From positions 81,731 to 145,730 of the forward strand of contig NZ_BCRG01000009.1 of assembly GCF_001552475.1 (NCBI RefSeq): a stretch of 64,000 nt of DNA, in the 5' to 3' direction. Below, in pieces: positions 20,101-28,296 of the stretch (position 1 is the first letter of the stretch; the number at the start of each line of letters is the position of its first letter). The notes under the pieces are model-generated. The model had not been told where the DNA came from and ran no database searches. It saw only the letters and a program-made list of their open reading frames with translations. The DNA is from Microbacterium oleivorans NBRC 103075 (GTDB lineage Bacteria; Actinomycetota; Actinomycetes; Actinomycetales; Microbacteriaceae). The position numbers were made by a program, and so were the translations under genes.

Positions 20101-20850
20101 TCAGCGGATGCCGACGTAGAAGCGCGACTCCTCGCTGCGATGGAGCGCGTGGTACAGCTCGAAAGGTACGCCGTCGGCATCCCACGCCACCGACTCGATT
20201 GCCAGGACCGGCTTTCCGGACGCCAACTCGAGCAACTCGGCATCCTTGCGGTCAGGGATCACTGCGCTGATCCAGCGATCCGCGCCGCTCGGCTCGACAC
20301 CGAAGCGGCGGCGGAGGAGCGCGTACAGCGACGCGTTCTCGAGCTGCGTCGGCGACAGGGTCGGAAAGCGCTCGGCGGGCAGAACCGTCTGAACGAGCAG
20401 CCACGGCGTCTCGTCGACGCTGCGGAGTCGACGCAGGCGGACGACAGGATCGCCGACCCCGATCTTCAGGTGGTCCGCCTCACGGGCGTCTGCCTCGCCT
20501 GTCGAGAAGTCGAGGACCCGGGTCGAGATGGTGCGGCCGGTGGGAGCGAGGTCGTCGGAGGATCCGGTGACGGCGCCGACGAACTTCAGTTCCGGCCGTT
20601 GGGGTGCCACGAAGGATCCGCGCGCGCGCACTTTGTAGATGAGTCCGTTCCGGACGAGCTCGCCCAGAGCCTCCCTGACCACGGTGCGTGAGACCCCGTA
20701 ACGGTCGATCAGCTCGGACTCCGAGGGCAGTGCCTGATCAGGTCGGAGAACGCCCTCCTCGATCTCGCTTCGCAATCGGCGCGCGAGCTGTTGCCACAGC
20801 GGTACGTCGGCATCGCGATCGAGCGTGCTGTTCGTCGCACGTGTCGGCAT
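20101..20850 (-). CDS. GntR-family transcriptional regulator (HutC-type, UTRA domain)
   Basis: A 249-aa repressor-type regulator. Residues about 15-80 are the GntR winged helix (PLWQQLARRLRSEIEEGVL, LPSESELIDRYGVSRTVVREAL, GLIYKVRARGSFV); the rest is a UTRA effector domain (about 95-245). A GAAGGAG ribosome binding site precedes the ATG. It is divergent from the catabolic operon starting at 21035 and is the obvious candidate to bind the dyads at 20931-20962 and to release them when a phosphorylated or free substrate is present (inference). Confidence 0.9.
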   Translation of the reverse strand: MPTRATNSTLDRDADVPLWQQLARRLRSEIEEGVLRPDQALPSESELIDRYGVSRTVVREALGELVRNGLIYKVRARGSFVAPQRPELKFVGAVTGSSDDLAPTGRTISTRVLDFSTGEADAREADHLKIGVGDPVVRLRRLRSVDETPWLLVQTVLPAERFPTLSPTQLENASLYALLRRRFGVEPSGADRWISAVIPDRKDAELLELASGKPVLAIESVAWDADGVPFELYHALHRSEESRFYVGIR

Positions 20851-20899
20851 CTGTACTCCTTCGCCCTGCGGCTCGGCGTCGAGCGTATCAACCTCGCAA

Positions 20900-20929
20900 T
20901 TGACATCGCGGGTTCGCTGTCCCTACTTT
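20900..20929 (+). promoter_or_regulatory. Promoter of the catabolic operon
   Basis: TTGACA (20900-20905), an 18-bp spacer and TACTTT (20924-20929). The predicted transcription start is near 20936, inside the dyads at 20931-20962, giving a leader of about 100 nt before the binding-protein gene. Confidence 0.7.
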
Positions 20930-20930
20930 A

Positions 20931-20962
20931 GTCATTACCAACTTGTAATGACAGGTTGGTAA
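20931..20962. promoter_or_regulatory. Putative GntR operator: two overlapping dyads
   Basis: Two inverted repeats share sequence: GTCATTAC-6 nt-GTAATGAC (20931-20952, perfect 8-bp arms) and TTACCAAC-12 nt-GTTGGTAA (20935-20962, perfect 8-bp arms). They begin 1 nt after the -10 box, the classic position for repression, and lie between the divergent regulator and operon. AT-rich against its surroundings. Confidence 0.65.
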
Positions 20963-21034
20963 GGACATGTTCTGATCCGCGCACTCAACGAGCGAGTGCC
21001 CGACTCGCGAAGACGCGAACAGTGGAGGCAACAG

Positions 21035-22120
21035 ATGAAGTTCCCGAATATGCGGCGCGCCCTGACCGCCGCAGCGGCCACCGCAGCCGCAGCAGTGATC
21101 CTCGCCGGCTGTGCGGCCTCGGCCGAGCCCGCCGGCTCATCCGGTGGCGAGCCCAAGGGGCTGAAGATCGCCCTGTCGAACGGGTTCGTGAACGGGTGGC
21201 GACTCACCCTGATCGACAAGTTCGAAACCGAGGCCGACAAGCTGAAGTCGGACGGCGTCGTCTCCGACTACTCCGTCGTCAACGCCCCGGGCGAGAACAG
21301 TGCAACGGAGCAGGCGTCGCAGATCCGCAGCCTCATGCTGCAGAACCCCGACGTGCTGATGGTGATCCCCGCCTCGTCCAGCGCTCTCAAGCCGGTGATC
21401 GAAGAGGCCTGCACCGCGGGCATCAACGTCATCATCCTCGACGCCGACATGGACACCAGCTGCGGCACTGTCGTGCGCAACGACTACGGGCAGTGGGGCG
21501 CTGACTCCATTCAGCCGGCCCTCGACGCGATCGACGGCAAGGGCGACATCGTCATCAACCGCGGCGTCGTCGGCTCGCAGCCGGAAGAAGCGTTCCACGC
21601 CCGTCAGATGGAGATCCTGAAGGACTACCCCGATGTGAAGGTCGCGGCCGAGGTCAACGGCTTCTGCGACTCTGCGACCGCGCAGAAGGAGATCGTGGGC
21701 GTCCTCGGTTCCCTGCCCGAGATCGCGGCCGTCCCCGGGTGCATCGGCGGTATGGGTGTCGTGCAGGCATTCGAATCCGCAGGGCGCGAGGCGCCGGTCG
21801 TCGTCTTCGACACCGATGGCAAGTCGTTGAAGTTCTGGCAGGAGAGCGGTCTCGACAACGGCTCCTTCGCCGCCCTGACGGACCCCGGTCAGGTCGTGGC
21901 CGCCGTCTACGTCGCTCTCGCCAAGGAGCGCCGTGACGACGTCCCGAACGAGGTCGTGCTGCCGCTCGTCCAGGTCGCGCAGGCCGACCTCGACTACTGG
22001 GTCGACGCGCTCGGCACGGATGAGTACGCCGCCAACGCGTGGGACGAGGCATCCATCACGGCTGCTCTCGAGGCGATCGCCGCGGGCGAGCCCGTCGAAG
22101 CACCCGCGCTCAAGAAGTAA
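21035..22120 (+). CDS. Sugar ABC transporter substrate-binding lipoprotein
   Basis: A 361-aa periplasmic-binding-protein-like (Peripla_BP_4, ribose type) lipoprotein. The N-terminus is a lipoprotein signal with lipobox ILAGC (Cys26). The mature domain opens with LKIALSNGFVNGWR and contains LMLQNPDVLMVIPASSSALKPVIEEACTAGINVI, readable as the ligand-binding hinge of ribose/AI-2-type proteins, in two lobes. GGAGG lies 7 nt before the ATG. First gene of the operon under the GntR dyads. It does not look specifically like E. coli LsrB; the ligand is unknown. Confidence 0.88.
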   Translation: MKFPNMRRALTAAAATAAAAVILAGCAASAEPAGSSGGEPKGLKIALSNGFVNGWRLTLIDKFETEADKLKSDGVVSDYSVVNAPGENSATEQASQIRSLMLQNPDVLMVIPASSSALKPVIEEACTAGINVIILDADMDTSCGTVVRNDYGQWGADSIQPALDAIDGKGDIVINRGVVGSQPEEAFHARQMEILKDYPDVKVAAEVNGFCDSATAQKEIVGVLGSLPEIAAVPGCIGGMGVVQAFESAGREAPVVVFDTDGKSLKFWQESGLDNGSFAALTDPGQVVAAVYVALAKERRDDVPNEVVLPLVQVAQADLDYWVDALGTDEYAANAWDEASITAALEAIAAGEPVEAPALKK

Positions 22121-22154
22121 TCCGTCCGGCCGACCGGTTCGAAGGAACACTCCC

Positions 22155-23645
22155 ATGACCTCTGCGATGAACACGCCCGGACACAGCGCCGTCACGCCGC
22201 CGCTGCTGACCGCTACCGACGTGTCGAAGCGATACGGCAAGACCGCCGCGTTGACGGGCATCGACATCACCGTCGGAGCGGGAGAGATCCTCGGACTGGT
22301 CGGCCACAACGGCGCAGGCAAGAGCACGCTCATGCGCGTGCTCGCAGGCCGCGAAGCCCCCGATCACGGATCGGTGGCGTGGCGCGCCCCCGGTCCGTGG
22401 AATCAGCGCACCGCCGCTGCCGCGGGCGTGCGCATGGTGTACCAGGAGCTCGCACTCTGCCCGGACCTCACCGTCGCCGAGAACATCGCGCTGTCGGATG
22501 CCGCGGCGCGAGGCTGGCGGTGGCGGCGTACCGCCGAGCGCCGCGTCGCACAGACGCTCGACGACATCTTTCCGGGGCACGGCATCGACATCGTCCGTCG
22601 GGTCGTCGACCTCAGCATGGCGCAGCGTCAGATGCTCGAGATCGCTCGCGCCCTCTGTACTGACGGCCTGTCGATGCTCATCCTGGACGAGCCGACCGAG
22701 TCGCTGAGCGTGGACGCGACCCGCCAGCTTTACGCCCACCTCCGCTCGCTGACCGCACGGGGCGTGAGCATGGTGCTCATCTCGCACCGCATGCAGGAGG
22801 TCCTCGCCAACGCCGACCGAATCGCCGTCATGAAGGACGGTCGCATCGTCGAGGTGACCGGCGCGGCAGTGACGAGCGAGGACGCACTGCTGGCGACGAT
22901 GGGCGGCGACGTCCACGCCGACACCAGCACGGTCCGCCGGGTGACGAGCGCACCCCGACCCGACGTGCGCGCCGAAGGCACACTCGCCCGACTCGACGAT
23001 CTGGGCGTCGAGCTGCACGTCCGCCCCGGCGAGGTCGTCGGCCTCGCGGGCCTGGCCGGCCACGGACAGGATGTCGCGCTGCGACGGCTGTGGTCGAACA
23101 GCCGGGGCGCGACGGTGGCCAAGCGACGCGCCTACGTGCCCGGCGACCGGCAGACGAGCGGGATCTTCCCGCTGTGGACCGTCGCGGAGAACCTCACCGT
23201 GGCATCCACCCGACAGCTCTCCACCGCGGGTGTCGTGCGATCCGGTCGCAAGAGTGCGCTCGCGGGGGAGTGGGTGCAGCGCCTGAACATCAAGGGCGGT
23301 GCGCGCTCGCCCATCACCGCCCTGTCCGGCGGCAATCAACAGAAGGTCCTGGTCGCCCGAGCGTTCGCAACGGACGCCGTCCTCGTTCTGCTCGACGACC
23401 CGTTCCGGGGCGTCGACGTGACGACGAAGAACGAGCTCTACGCCCTCATGCGCGTCGAGGCCGCTCGCGGACGATCAGTCATCTGGTACTCGACCGAGAA
23501 CGGCGAGATGGCCCACTGCGACCGCGTCTACGTGTTCCGATCCGGCCGCATCGTCAGCGAGCTGCGCGGCGACGAGATCACCGAGGACCGCATCATCGCC
23601 GACTCGTTCGGCACCGACGAACGCATCGAGGAGATCGCGCGATGA
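22155..23645 (+). CDS. Sugar ABC transporter ATP-binding protein (double ABC domain)
   Basis: A 496-aa RbsA/LsrA-type ATPase with two nucleotide-binding domains. Domain 1 has Walker A GHNGAGKST (about residues 51-59), an atypical signature (DLSMAQRQMLEIARAL) and Walker B LILDEPTESL. Domain 2 has the degenerate Walker A usual for this family (GLAGHGQD), a normal LSGGNQQK signature and VLLDDPFRGVD. The MTSAMNTPG start has GAAGGA upstream. Its stop codon overlaps the next permease gene (ATGA). Confidence 0.92.
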   Translation: MTSAMNTPGHSAVTPPLLTATDVSKRYGKTAALTGIDITVGAGEILGLVGHNGAGKSTLMRVLAGREAPDHGSVAWRAPGPWNQRTAAAAGVRMVYQELALCPDLTVAENIALSDAAARGWRWRRTAERRVAQTLDDIFPGHGIDIVRRVVDLSMAQRQMLEIARALCTDGLSMLILDEPTESLSVDATRQLYAHLRSLTARGVSMVLISHRMQEVLANADRIAVMKDGRIVEVTGAAVTSEDALLATMGGDVHADTSTVRRVTSAPRPDVRAEGTLARLDDLGVELHVRPGEVVGLAGLAGHGQDVALRRLWSNSRGATVAKRRAYVPGDRQTSGIFPLWTVAENLTVASTRQLSTAGVVRSGRKSALAGEWVQRLNIKGGARSPITALSGGNQQKVLVARAFATDAVLVLLDDPFRGVDVTTKNELYALMRVEAARGRSVIWYSTENGEMAHCDRVYVFRSGRIVSELRGDEITEDRIIADSFGTDERIEEIAR

Positions 23646-24628
23646 CCACGGCACCGGCAGGACAACGGTCCGCCTCGTTCCCGACGACAACCACCCGGCT
23701 GCGGGGGAGTGCGATCAACGGCTCGCCCGCGCTGCTCGCGCTGCTCACCCTTGCCGTCATCTTCGCGATCACCGCGAGCCTGCAGCCCGGCATCCTGAGC
23801 ATCCCCGGACTCACCCTCATGCTGATGTCGTCGGTGCCTCTGGTGCTCGCGGCGCAGGCGCAGATGATCATCATGAGTGTCGGCGACATCGACCTCAGCG
23901 TCGGCTATCTCGTGGGCCTCATCACCGTCATCGCCGCGACGCTGTTCATCGACGCTCCGCTGCTCGCCGTCGCTGCGATCGTCGGCATCGTCGTCGTCTA
24001 CGGTCTACTCGCCCTGGTCGTCCAGCGTCGCGGGGTGCCGTCGATCATCGTGACCCTCGGTATGTCATTCGTCTGGCTCGGCATCGGCCTGCAGATCCGC
24101 CCGACGCCGGGCGGTCAGACGCCCGACTGGCTGTCGGTCATCTCGACCTGGCGTCCGACGTGGTTCCCCGCGCCGGTCATCTTCATCGTCCTGGCGACGC
24201 TGGCCGGCTGGTACATCACCCGCCGCGCTCGCGTGGGCGCGCAGATGCGGGCGCTCGGGTCGCAGGCCGCGACGCTCGAAAAGGCCGGTGTCTCGCTGAC
24301 GCGCACCCGCATCACGGCTTACGCACTCGCCGCCGTCCTCATGGTCGCGGCCGGTCTCATGCTCGCCTCGCAGACATGGTCGGGCGATGTGAACGCCGCG
24401 AGCGAGTACACCCTCATGACCATCGCCGCGGTCATCCTCGGGGGCGGCACGTTCTCGGGCGGACGCGCCCTGCCCATCGGGACGACGCTCGGCGCCGTCA
24501 CCCTCGGGCTCATCACCGTGCTGCTGAGCCTCATCAATCTCCCGTCCGCCCTGCAGTCGGCGGCGCAAGGCCTCATCGTCATCGCGGTGCTGGCTGGTCG
24601 CATCATCACCGAGAGGTTCGTCCGATGA
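23642..24628 (+). CDS. Sugar ABC transporter permease (first)
   Basis: A 328-aa BPD_transp_2 (RbsC-type) permease with about ten hydrophobic helices. Family marks are IIMSVGDIDLSVGYLVGL (about residues 76-93) and the later ILGGGTFSGGRALPIGTTLGA. ATGA overlaps with the ATPase gene before and the second permease after show tight translational coupling. Longer frames are not supported. Confidence 0.9.
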   Translation: MTTAPAGQRSASFPTTTTRLRGSAINGSPALLALLTLAVIFAITASLQPGILSIPGLTLMLMSSVPLVLAAQAQMIIMSVGDIDLSVGYLVGLITVIAATLFIDAPLLAVAAIVGIVVVYGLLALVVQRRGVPSIIVTLGMSFVWLGIGLQIRPTPGGQTPDWLSVISTWRPTWFPAPVIFIVLATLAGWYITRRARVGAQMRALGSQAATLEKAGVSLTRTRITAYALAAVLMVAAGLMLASQTWSGDVNAASEYTLMTIAAVILGGGTFSGGRALPIGTTLGAVTLGLITVLLSLINLPSALQSAAQGLIVIAVLAGRIITERFVR

Positions 24629-25680
24629 CCGCAGTCGACACCCGCACCCTCCCCACGGCTCCCGCATCCCGGCGGTTCAGCTGGCCGGCGTGGGGCTGGT
24701 CCCTGATCGGCGTTCTCGCTGTCTGGGCCGTCATCATCGCCGTCCGACCCGGGTCGCCGTTCGACCCGATCACGCAGGCACTCTCGCTCGCGCCCTTCCT
24801 GGTGCTGGTCGCCCTCGGCCAGATGCTCGTCATCACCTTGGGGCCCGGCAACATCGACGTCTCAGTGGGAACGGTCATCTCGATGACCTCGTACGTGTCC
24901 GTCGCGATCGGTGCGACGCACGGCCCGGCCGTCGGACTGCTCGCCGCCGTCGTCGCCGGCGCCCTGGCGGGAGCCGTGTCGGTCGCCGCGATCCTGGTGC
25001 TCCGCGTGCCGCCCATCATCGCGACCCTCGCGACCAGCCTCATCGTCACGAGCGCGACGCTGCTGCTCGCCGATGCGGCCCGCGGCGGTGCCGACCCGGT
25101 GCTGCGCGCCTTCGTCAATGCCAAGGTCGTCGGCATCCCGATCATTGCGATCATCGTCGCGGCCGTCACCGTGCTGACCTGGTTCGTCCTTCGGCACACG
25201 CAGCTCGGACTGTCGATCATCGCGGTCGGCCAGAGCGCACGCGCCGCGGAGCGCGCAGGCATCAAGGTCGCGCTCGTCACCGCAACCGCCTACCTCATCA
25301 GCGCCGGGTTCGCGGGCCTCGTCGGCGGCCTGCTCGCGGCGTACATCTCGCCGAGTACGGTTCTCGGGACCAGCTACATGCTCGACTCCATCGCCGTGGT
25401 GGTCATCGGCGGCACCCTCATCTCGGGCGGCCGCCCCGTACCCGCGGGCGCATGGACAGGCGCCCTCTTCTTCGTGCTGCTGTCCGGCCTGCTGAACCTC
25501 GTCGGCTGGTCGGTCGGGGCGCAGAACGTCCTCAAAGGCGTGCTCGTCGTCCTCGTCGTGATCGTCGCATCGGCGGCGACGGGAACCGGCCGCTCGAGCA
25601 TCCGACGGTTGCGGGACAGCATGCGCAGCCGGACAACGACCCCCTCCACCCCCTCACAGAAGGAGCCCATCAATGGCTGA
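24625..25680 (+). CDS. Sugar ABC transporter permease (second)
   Basis: A 351-aa RbsC-type permease, partner of the preceding one. It shows [19 protein letters not shown] (about residues 70-88) and [18 protein letters not shown]. Having two distinct permeases with one double ATPase is the LsrACD-type layout, in contrast to the single RbsC of ribose systems. It begins at [10 protein letters not shown], overlapping the previous stop, and its own stop overlaps the next gene by 8 nt. Confidence 0.9.
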   Translation: MTAVDTRTLPTAPASRRFSWPAWGWSLIGVLAVWAVIIAVRPGSPFDPITQALSLAPFLVLVALGQMLVITLGPGNIDVSVGTVISMTSYVSVAIGATHGPAVGLLAAVVAGALAGAVSVAAILVLRVPPIIATLATSLIVTSATLLLADAARGGADPVLRAFVNAKVVGIPIIAIIVAAVTVLTWFVLRHTQLGLSIIAVGQSARAAERAGIKVALVTATAYLISAGFAGLVGGLLAAYISPSTVLGTSYMLDSIAVVVIGGTLISGGRPVPAGAWTGALFFVLLSGLLNLVGWSVGAQNVLKGVLVVLVVIVASAATGTGRSSIRRLRDSMRSRTTTPSTPSQKEPING

Positions 25681-26545
25681 CCTCGACGACCTCCGCGACG
25701 GCACCGACTTCGGCGGAAGCGCCGCACCTGCAGGCGGATTCCACCTCAAGGGCCAGGCCGGCCAGGACTGGGGCCTGCGCGCGCGCCTGTCGCGCGTGTT
25801 CGACCCGGCAGACGGCAAGACCGTCATGCTCGCTTTCGACCACGGCTACTTCCAGGGCCCGACGTCGGGCCTGGAGCGACTCGACCGGTCGATCCTGCCG
25901 CTGGTTCCACAGGCGGACGCCCTGATGTGCACCCGCGGCGCGCTGCGCACCACCATCCCGCCCGAGAACGGCAAGGGCATCGTCCTGCGAGCCTCGGGCG
26001 GCCCCAGCATCCTGAAGGAGCTCTCGGATGAAGAGCTCGCGGTGTCCATCGACGACGCCGTGCGGCTGGATGCCGCGGCCCTCGCCGTCCAGGTGTTCGT
26101 CGGCGGTGAGAACGAGACCAAGTCGATCAAGAACCTGACCACGCTCGTCGACCAGGGTCAGGGTGCGGGGATCCCGGTCCTGGCAGTAACGGCGGTCGGG
26201 CGAGACATGGTGCGCGACGCCCGCTACTTCCGCCTCGCCACCCGCATCAGCGCAGAGCTGGGAGCCGCGTTCGTCAAGACGTACTACGTCGAGGACGGCT
26301 TCGAGACGATCACAAGCGCCTGCCCCGTTCCGATCGTCATCGCCGGCGGCAAGAAGGTCGAAGAGCGCGAGGCGCTCCGCGTGGCCTACCAGGCGATCCA
26401 GGAGGGCGCCGCGGGCGTGGACATGGGGCGGAACGTCTTCCAGTCCGAGCACCCCGCCGCCATGCTTGCCGCCGTCCGCGGGGTCGTGCACGACGGACTC
26501 ACCTCGTCCGACGCGTTCGACCTCTTCCAGACCCTGTCGCACTGA
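25673..26545 (+). CDS. LsrF-like class I aldolase/thiolase
   Basis: A 290-aa DeoC/FbaB-superfamily TIM barrel strikingly like E. coli LsrF along its whole length: [10 protein letters not shown] start, [30 protein letters not shown] with the Schiff-base lysine (K202; K203 in LsrF as I recall it), [12 protein letters not shown] and [11 protein letters not shown]. LsrF transfers an acetyl group from a phosphorylated AI-2 breakdown product to CoA; related enzymes are fructose-bisphosphate-type aldolases. Here no LsrK, LsrG or LsrR partner exists, so a retro-aldol or thiolase step on another phosphorylated ketose is equally likely. AAGGAG precedes the ATG. Confidence 0.85.
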   Translation: MADLDDLRDGTDFGGSAAPAGGFHLKGQAGQDWGLRARLSRVFDPADGKTVMLAFDHGYFQGPTSGLERLDRSILPLVPQADALMCTRGALRTTIPPENGKGIVLRASGGPSILKELSDEELAVSIDDAVRLDAAALAVQVFVGGENETKSIKNLTTLVDQGQGAGIPVLAVTAVGRDMVRDARYFRLATRISAELGAAFVKTYYVEDGFETITSACPVPIVIAGGKKVEEREALRVAYQAIQEGAAGVDMGRNVFQSEHPAAMLAAVRGVVHDGLTSSDAFDLFQTLSH

Positions 26546-26549
26546 ACCC

Positions 26550-26578
26550 GATGCGGGCGCCGACGCGGCGCCCGCATC
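26550..26578 (+). terminator. Strong intra-operon hairpin
   Basis: A perfect 12-bp stem, GATGCGGGCGCC pairing with GGCGCCCGCATC over a 5-nt loop, between the LsrF-like gene and the FAD dehydrogenase gene. No T tract follows. It may cause partial termination or protect the upstream mRNA, giving more importer and aldolase than downstream enzymes. Confidence 0.5.
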
Positions 26579-26612
26579 CCTGCTCGGGCACACGCGCCCG
26601 GTGAGGACACCC

Positions 26613-28277
26613 ATGCCCACTCTGCACACCCACAGCACTCCGTCGAACGCCGACGTCGTCGTGATCGGCGCCGGCATCAACGGTCTGGCGATCACGCGGG
26701 AGCTCGCCGCCCGAGGGCTCGACGTCGTGATGATCGATCAGGACGACATTGCGGCCCGCACCTCGGCGATCTCGACGCGTCTCATCCACGGCGGGCTCAA
26801 GTACCTTCCGCGGTTCGAGATCCCTCTCGTGCTCGAGTCGATCCGAGAACGCGACATCCTGCTGCAGAGTGCGCCGCACCTGGTGCGGCCGTACCCGATG
26901 CTGATCCCGTTCGCGAAGTGGAACAAGACCCCTGGTTGGCTGATGTCGTGCGGGCTCATCGTCCATGACGTCCTCGCCCTCGGCAAGAAGCTGCCCCTGA
27001 ACCGGATCGTGTTCTCGGGCCGTCTCAAGCGGGAATGGCCCTCGGTCGCGAAGGCCGGCGTCAAATGGGGCGGACTGTTCCAGGACGCGCACGTGCCTGT
27101 GACAGAGCGGTTCGCGGTCGAGATCGCCATCGACGCGAGTGCCCGCGGCGCCACGATCCTCACGCACACGCCCGTGACGGGCCTCCTTCGAGATGCGAGG
27201 CGGGTCGTCGGCGTGACCTACCGCGACCGGCTCTCACGCGAGACCCGCGAGCTCCGGGCACCCCTCGTCATCAACTCGGCCGGGCCCTGGGTGGATGCCG
27301 TCCTCGATCTGGCGGGCGACCACCCTCGGAAGATCGGGCCGACGAAAGGCAGCCATCTCGTCGTCGAGGCCTTCCCCGGAGCTCCCGACACCTGCATCTT
27401 CTTCGACTCGCCCGAAGACGGGCGCCCGATGTTCGTGCTGCCCTGGTGGGACGGCCGCTTCATGATCGGAACCACCGACCTCCCCTACGACGGCTCCATC
27501 GACGAGATCGCCATCGATGAGGCCGAGGTGGATTACCTGCTCCGCTCGGCGAACACGATCATCCCCGACGCGTCCCTGAAGCCGGACGACGTCCTCTGGT
27601 CCTACTCCGGCGTGAGGCCCCTGCCTTACGTCGCCGACCTCACCGACCCGTCCTCCGTCTCACGTGACAGCGACATCATCGAGCACACGGGCGACGAGCG
27701 CGGGCTGCTCACCATCATCGGCGGTAAGTACACGACGCACCGCGCGCTCGGCGAGCAGACTCTCCGAAAGGTCGAGGACGCCTTGGGTCTGCCGCATCAG
27801 CCGTCGCCCACCCGGACCTCGCGTTTCCCCGGGGCGCCGGCGGCAGAGATCACGGCGTTCACGAAAGCTTTCACCGATCGCAGCCACCTCCCGGCGGCCG
27901 TGGCGACGAGGCTCGCATCGGTGTACGGGACGCTGGCCCGTCCCATCGCGGAACTTGCGGCATCCGACCCTGCGCTCGCAGAGGTCATCGACCCTGAGAC
28001 CGGTGCGATCGCAGCCGAAGTGCTCTACGCCGTCCGAGAGGAGGGCGCGTTCACCCTGGAGGACGTCCTGGTGCGACGCACCGTCATCGCCTTCGGCAGC
28101 GACGTGGGGCTCGCGGCTTCGTCCGCCGCCGCCGCAGTGCTGGTGGCATACGCGGGGTGGAGCGAGGCGCACGCCGATGCTGAGGTGGCGCGCTACCGTG
28201 AAGCAGCTCGGCGTTTCATGCCGCGGGCCCTGCGAGGCGACGAAGCCGCAGACCAGGTCCCCGCCGGAACGCTCTGA
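26613..28277 (+). CDS. GlpD-like FAD-dependent polyol-phosphate dehydrogenase
   Basis: A 554-aa member of the glycerol-3-phosphate dehydrogenase (DAO) family. The FAD-binding loop is VVIGAGINGLAITRELAARG near the N-terminus, followed by STRLIHGGLKYL, INSAGPWVDAV, MIGTTDLPYDG and LLTIIGGKYTTHR, then the C-terminal helical domain. GlpD oxidises glycerol-3-phosphate; the relative EryB oxidises erythritol phosphate. Next to an FGGY kinase the latter type of role, oxidation of a newly made polyol phosphate, is more likely than housekeeping GlpD. The MPTLHTHS start has GAGGA upstream. Confidence 0.8.
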   Translation: MPTLHTHSTPSNADVVVIGAGINGLAITRELAARGLDVVMIDQDDIAARTSAISTRLIHGGLKYLPRFEIPLVLESIRERDILLQSAPHLVRPYPMLIPFAKWNKTPGWLMSCGLIVHDVLALGKKLPLNRIVFSGRLKREWPSVAKAGVKWGGLFQDAHVPVTERFAVEIAIDASARGATILTHTPVTGLLRDARRVVGVTYRDRLSRETRELRAPLVINSAGPWVDAVLDLAGDHPRKIGPTKGSHLVVEAFPGAPDTCIFFDSPEDGRPMFVLPWWDGRFMIGTTDLPYDGSIDEIAIDEAEVDYLLRSANTIIPDASLKPDDVLWSYSGVRPLPYVADLTDPSSVSRDSDIIEHTGDERGLLTIIGGKYTTHRALGEQTLRKVEDALGLPHQPSPTRTSRFPGAPAAEITAFTKAFTDRSHLPAAVATRLASVYGTLARPIAELAASDPALAEVIDPETGAIAAEVLYAVREEGAFTLEDVLVRRTVIAFGSDVGLAASSAAAAVLVAYAGWSEAHADAEVARYREAARRFMPRALRGDEAADQVPAGTL

Positions 28278-28296
28278 ACCCGGGAGAACGAGCAAG

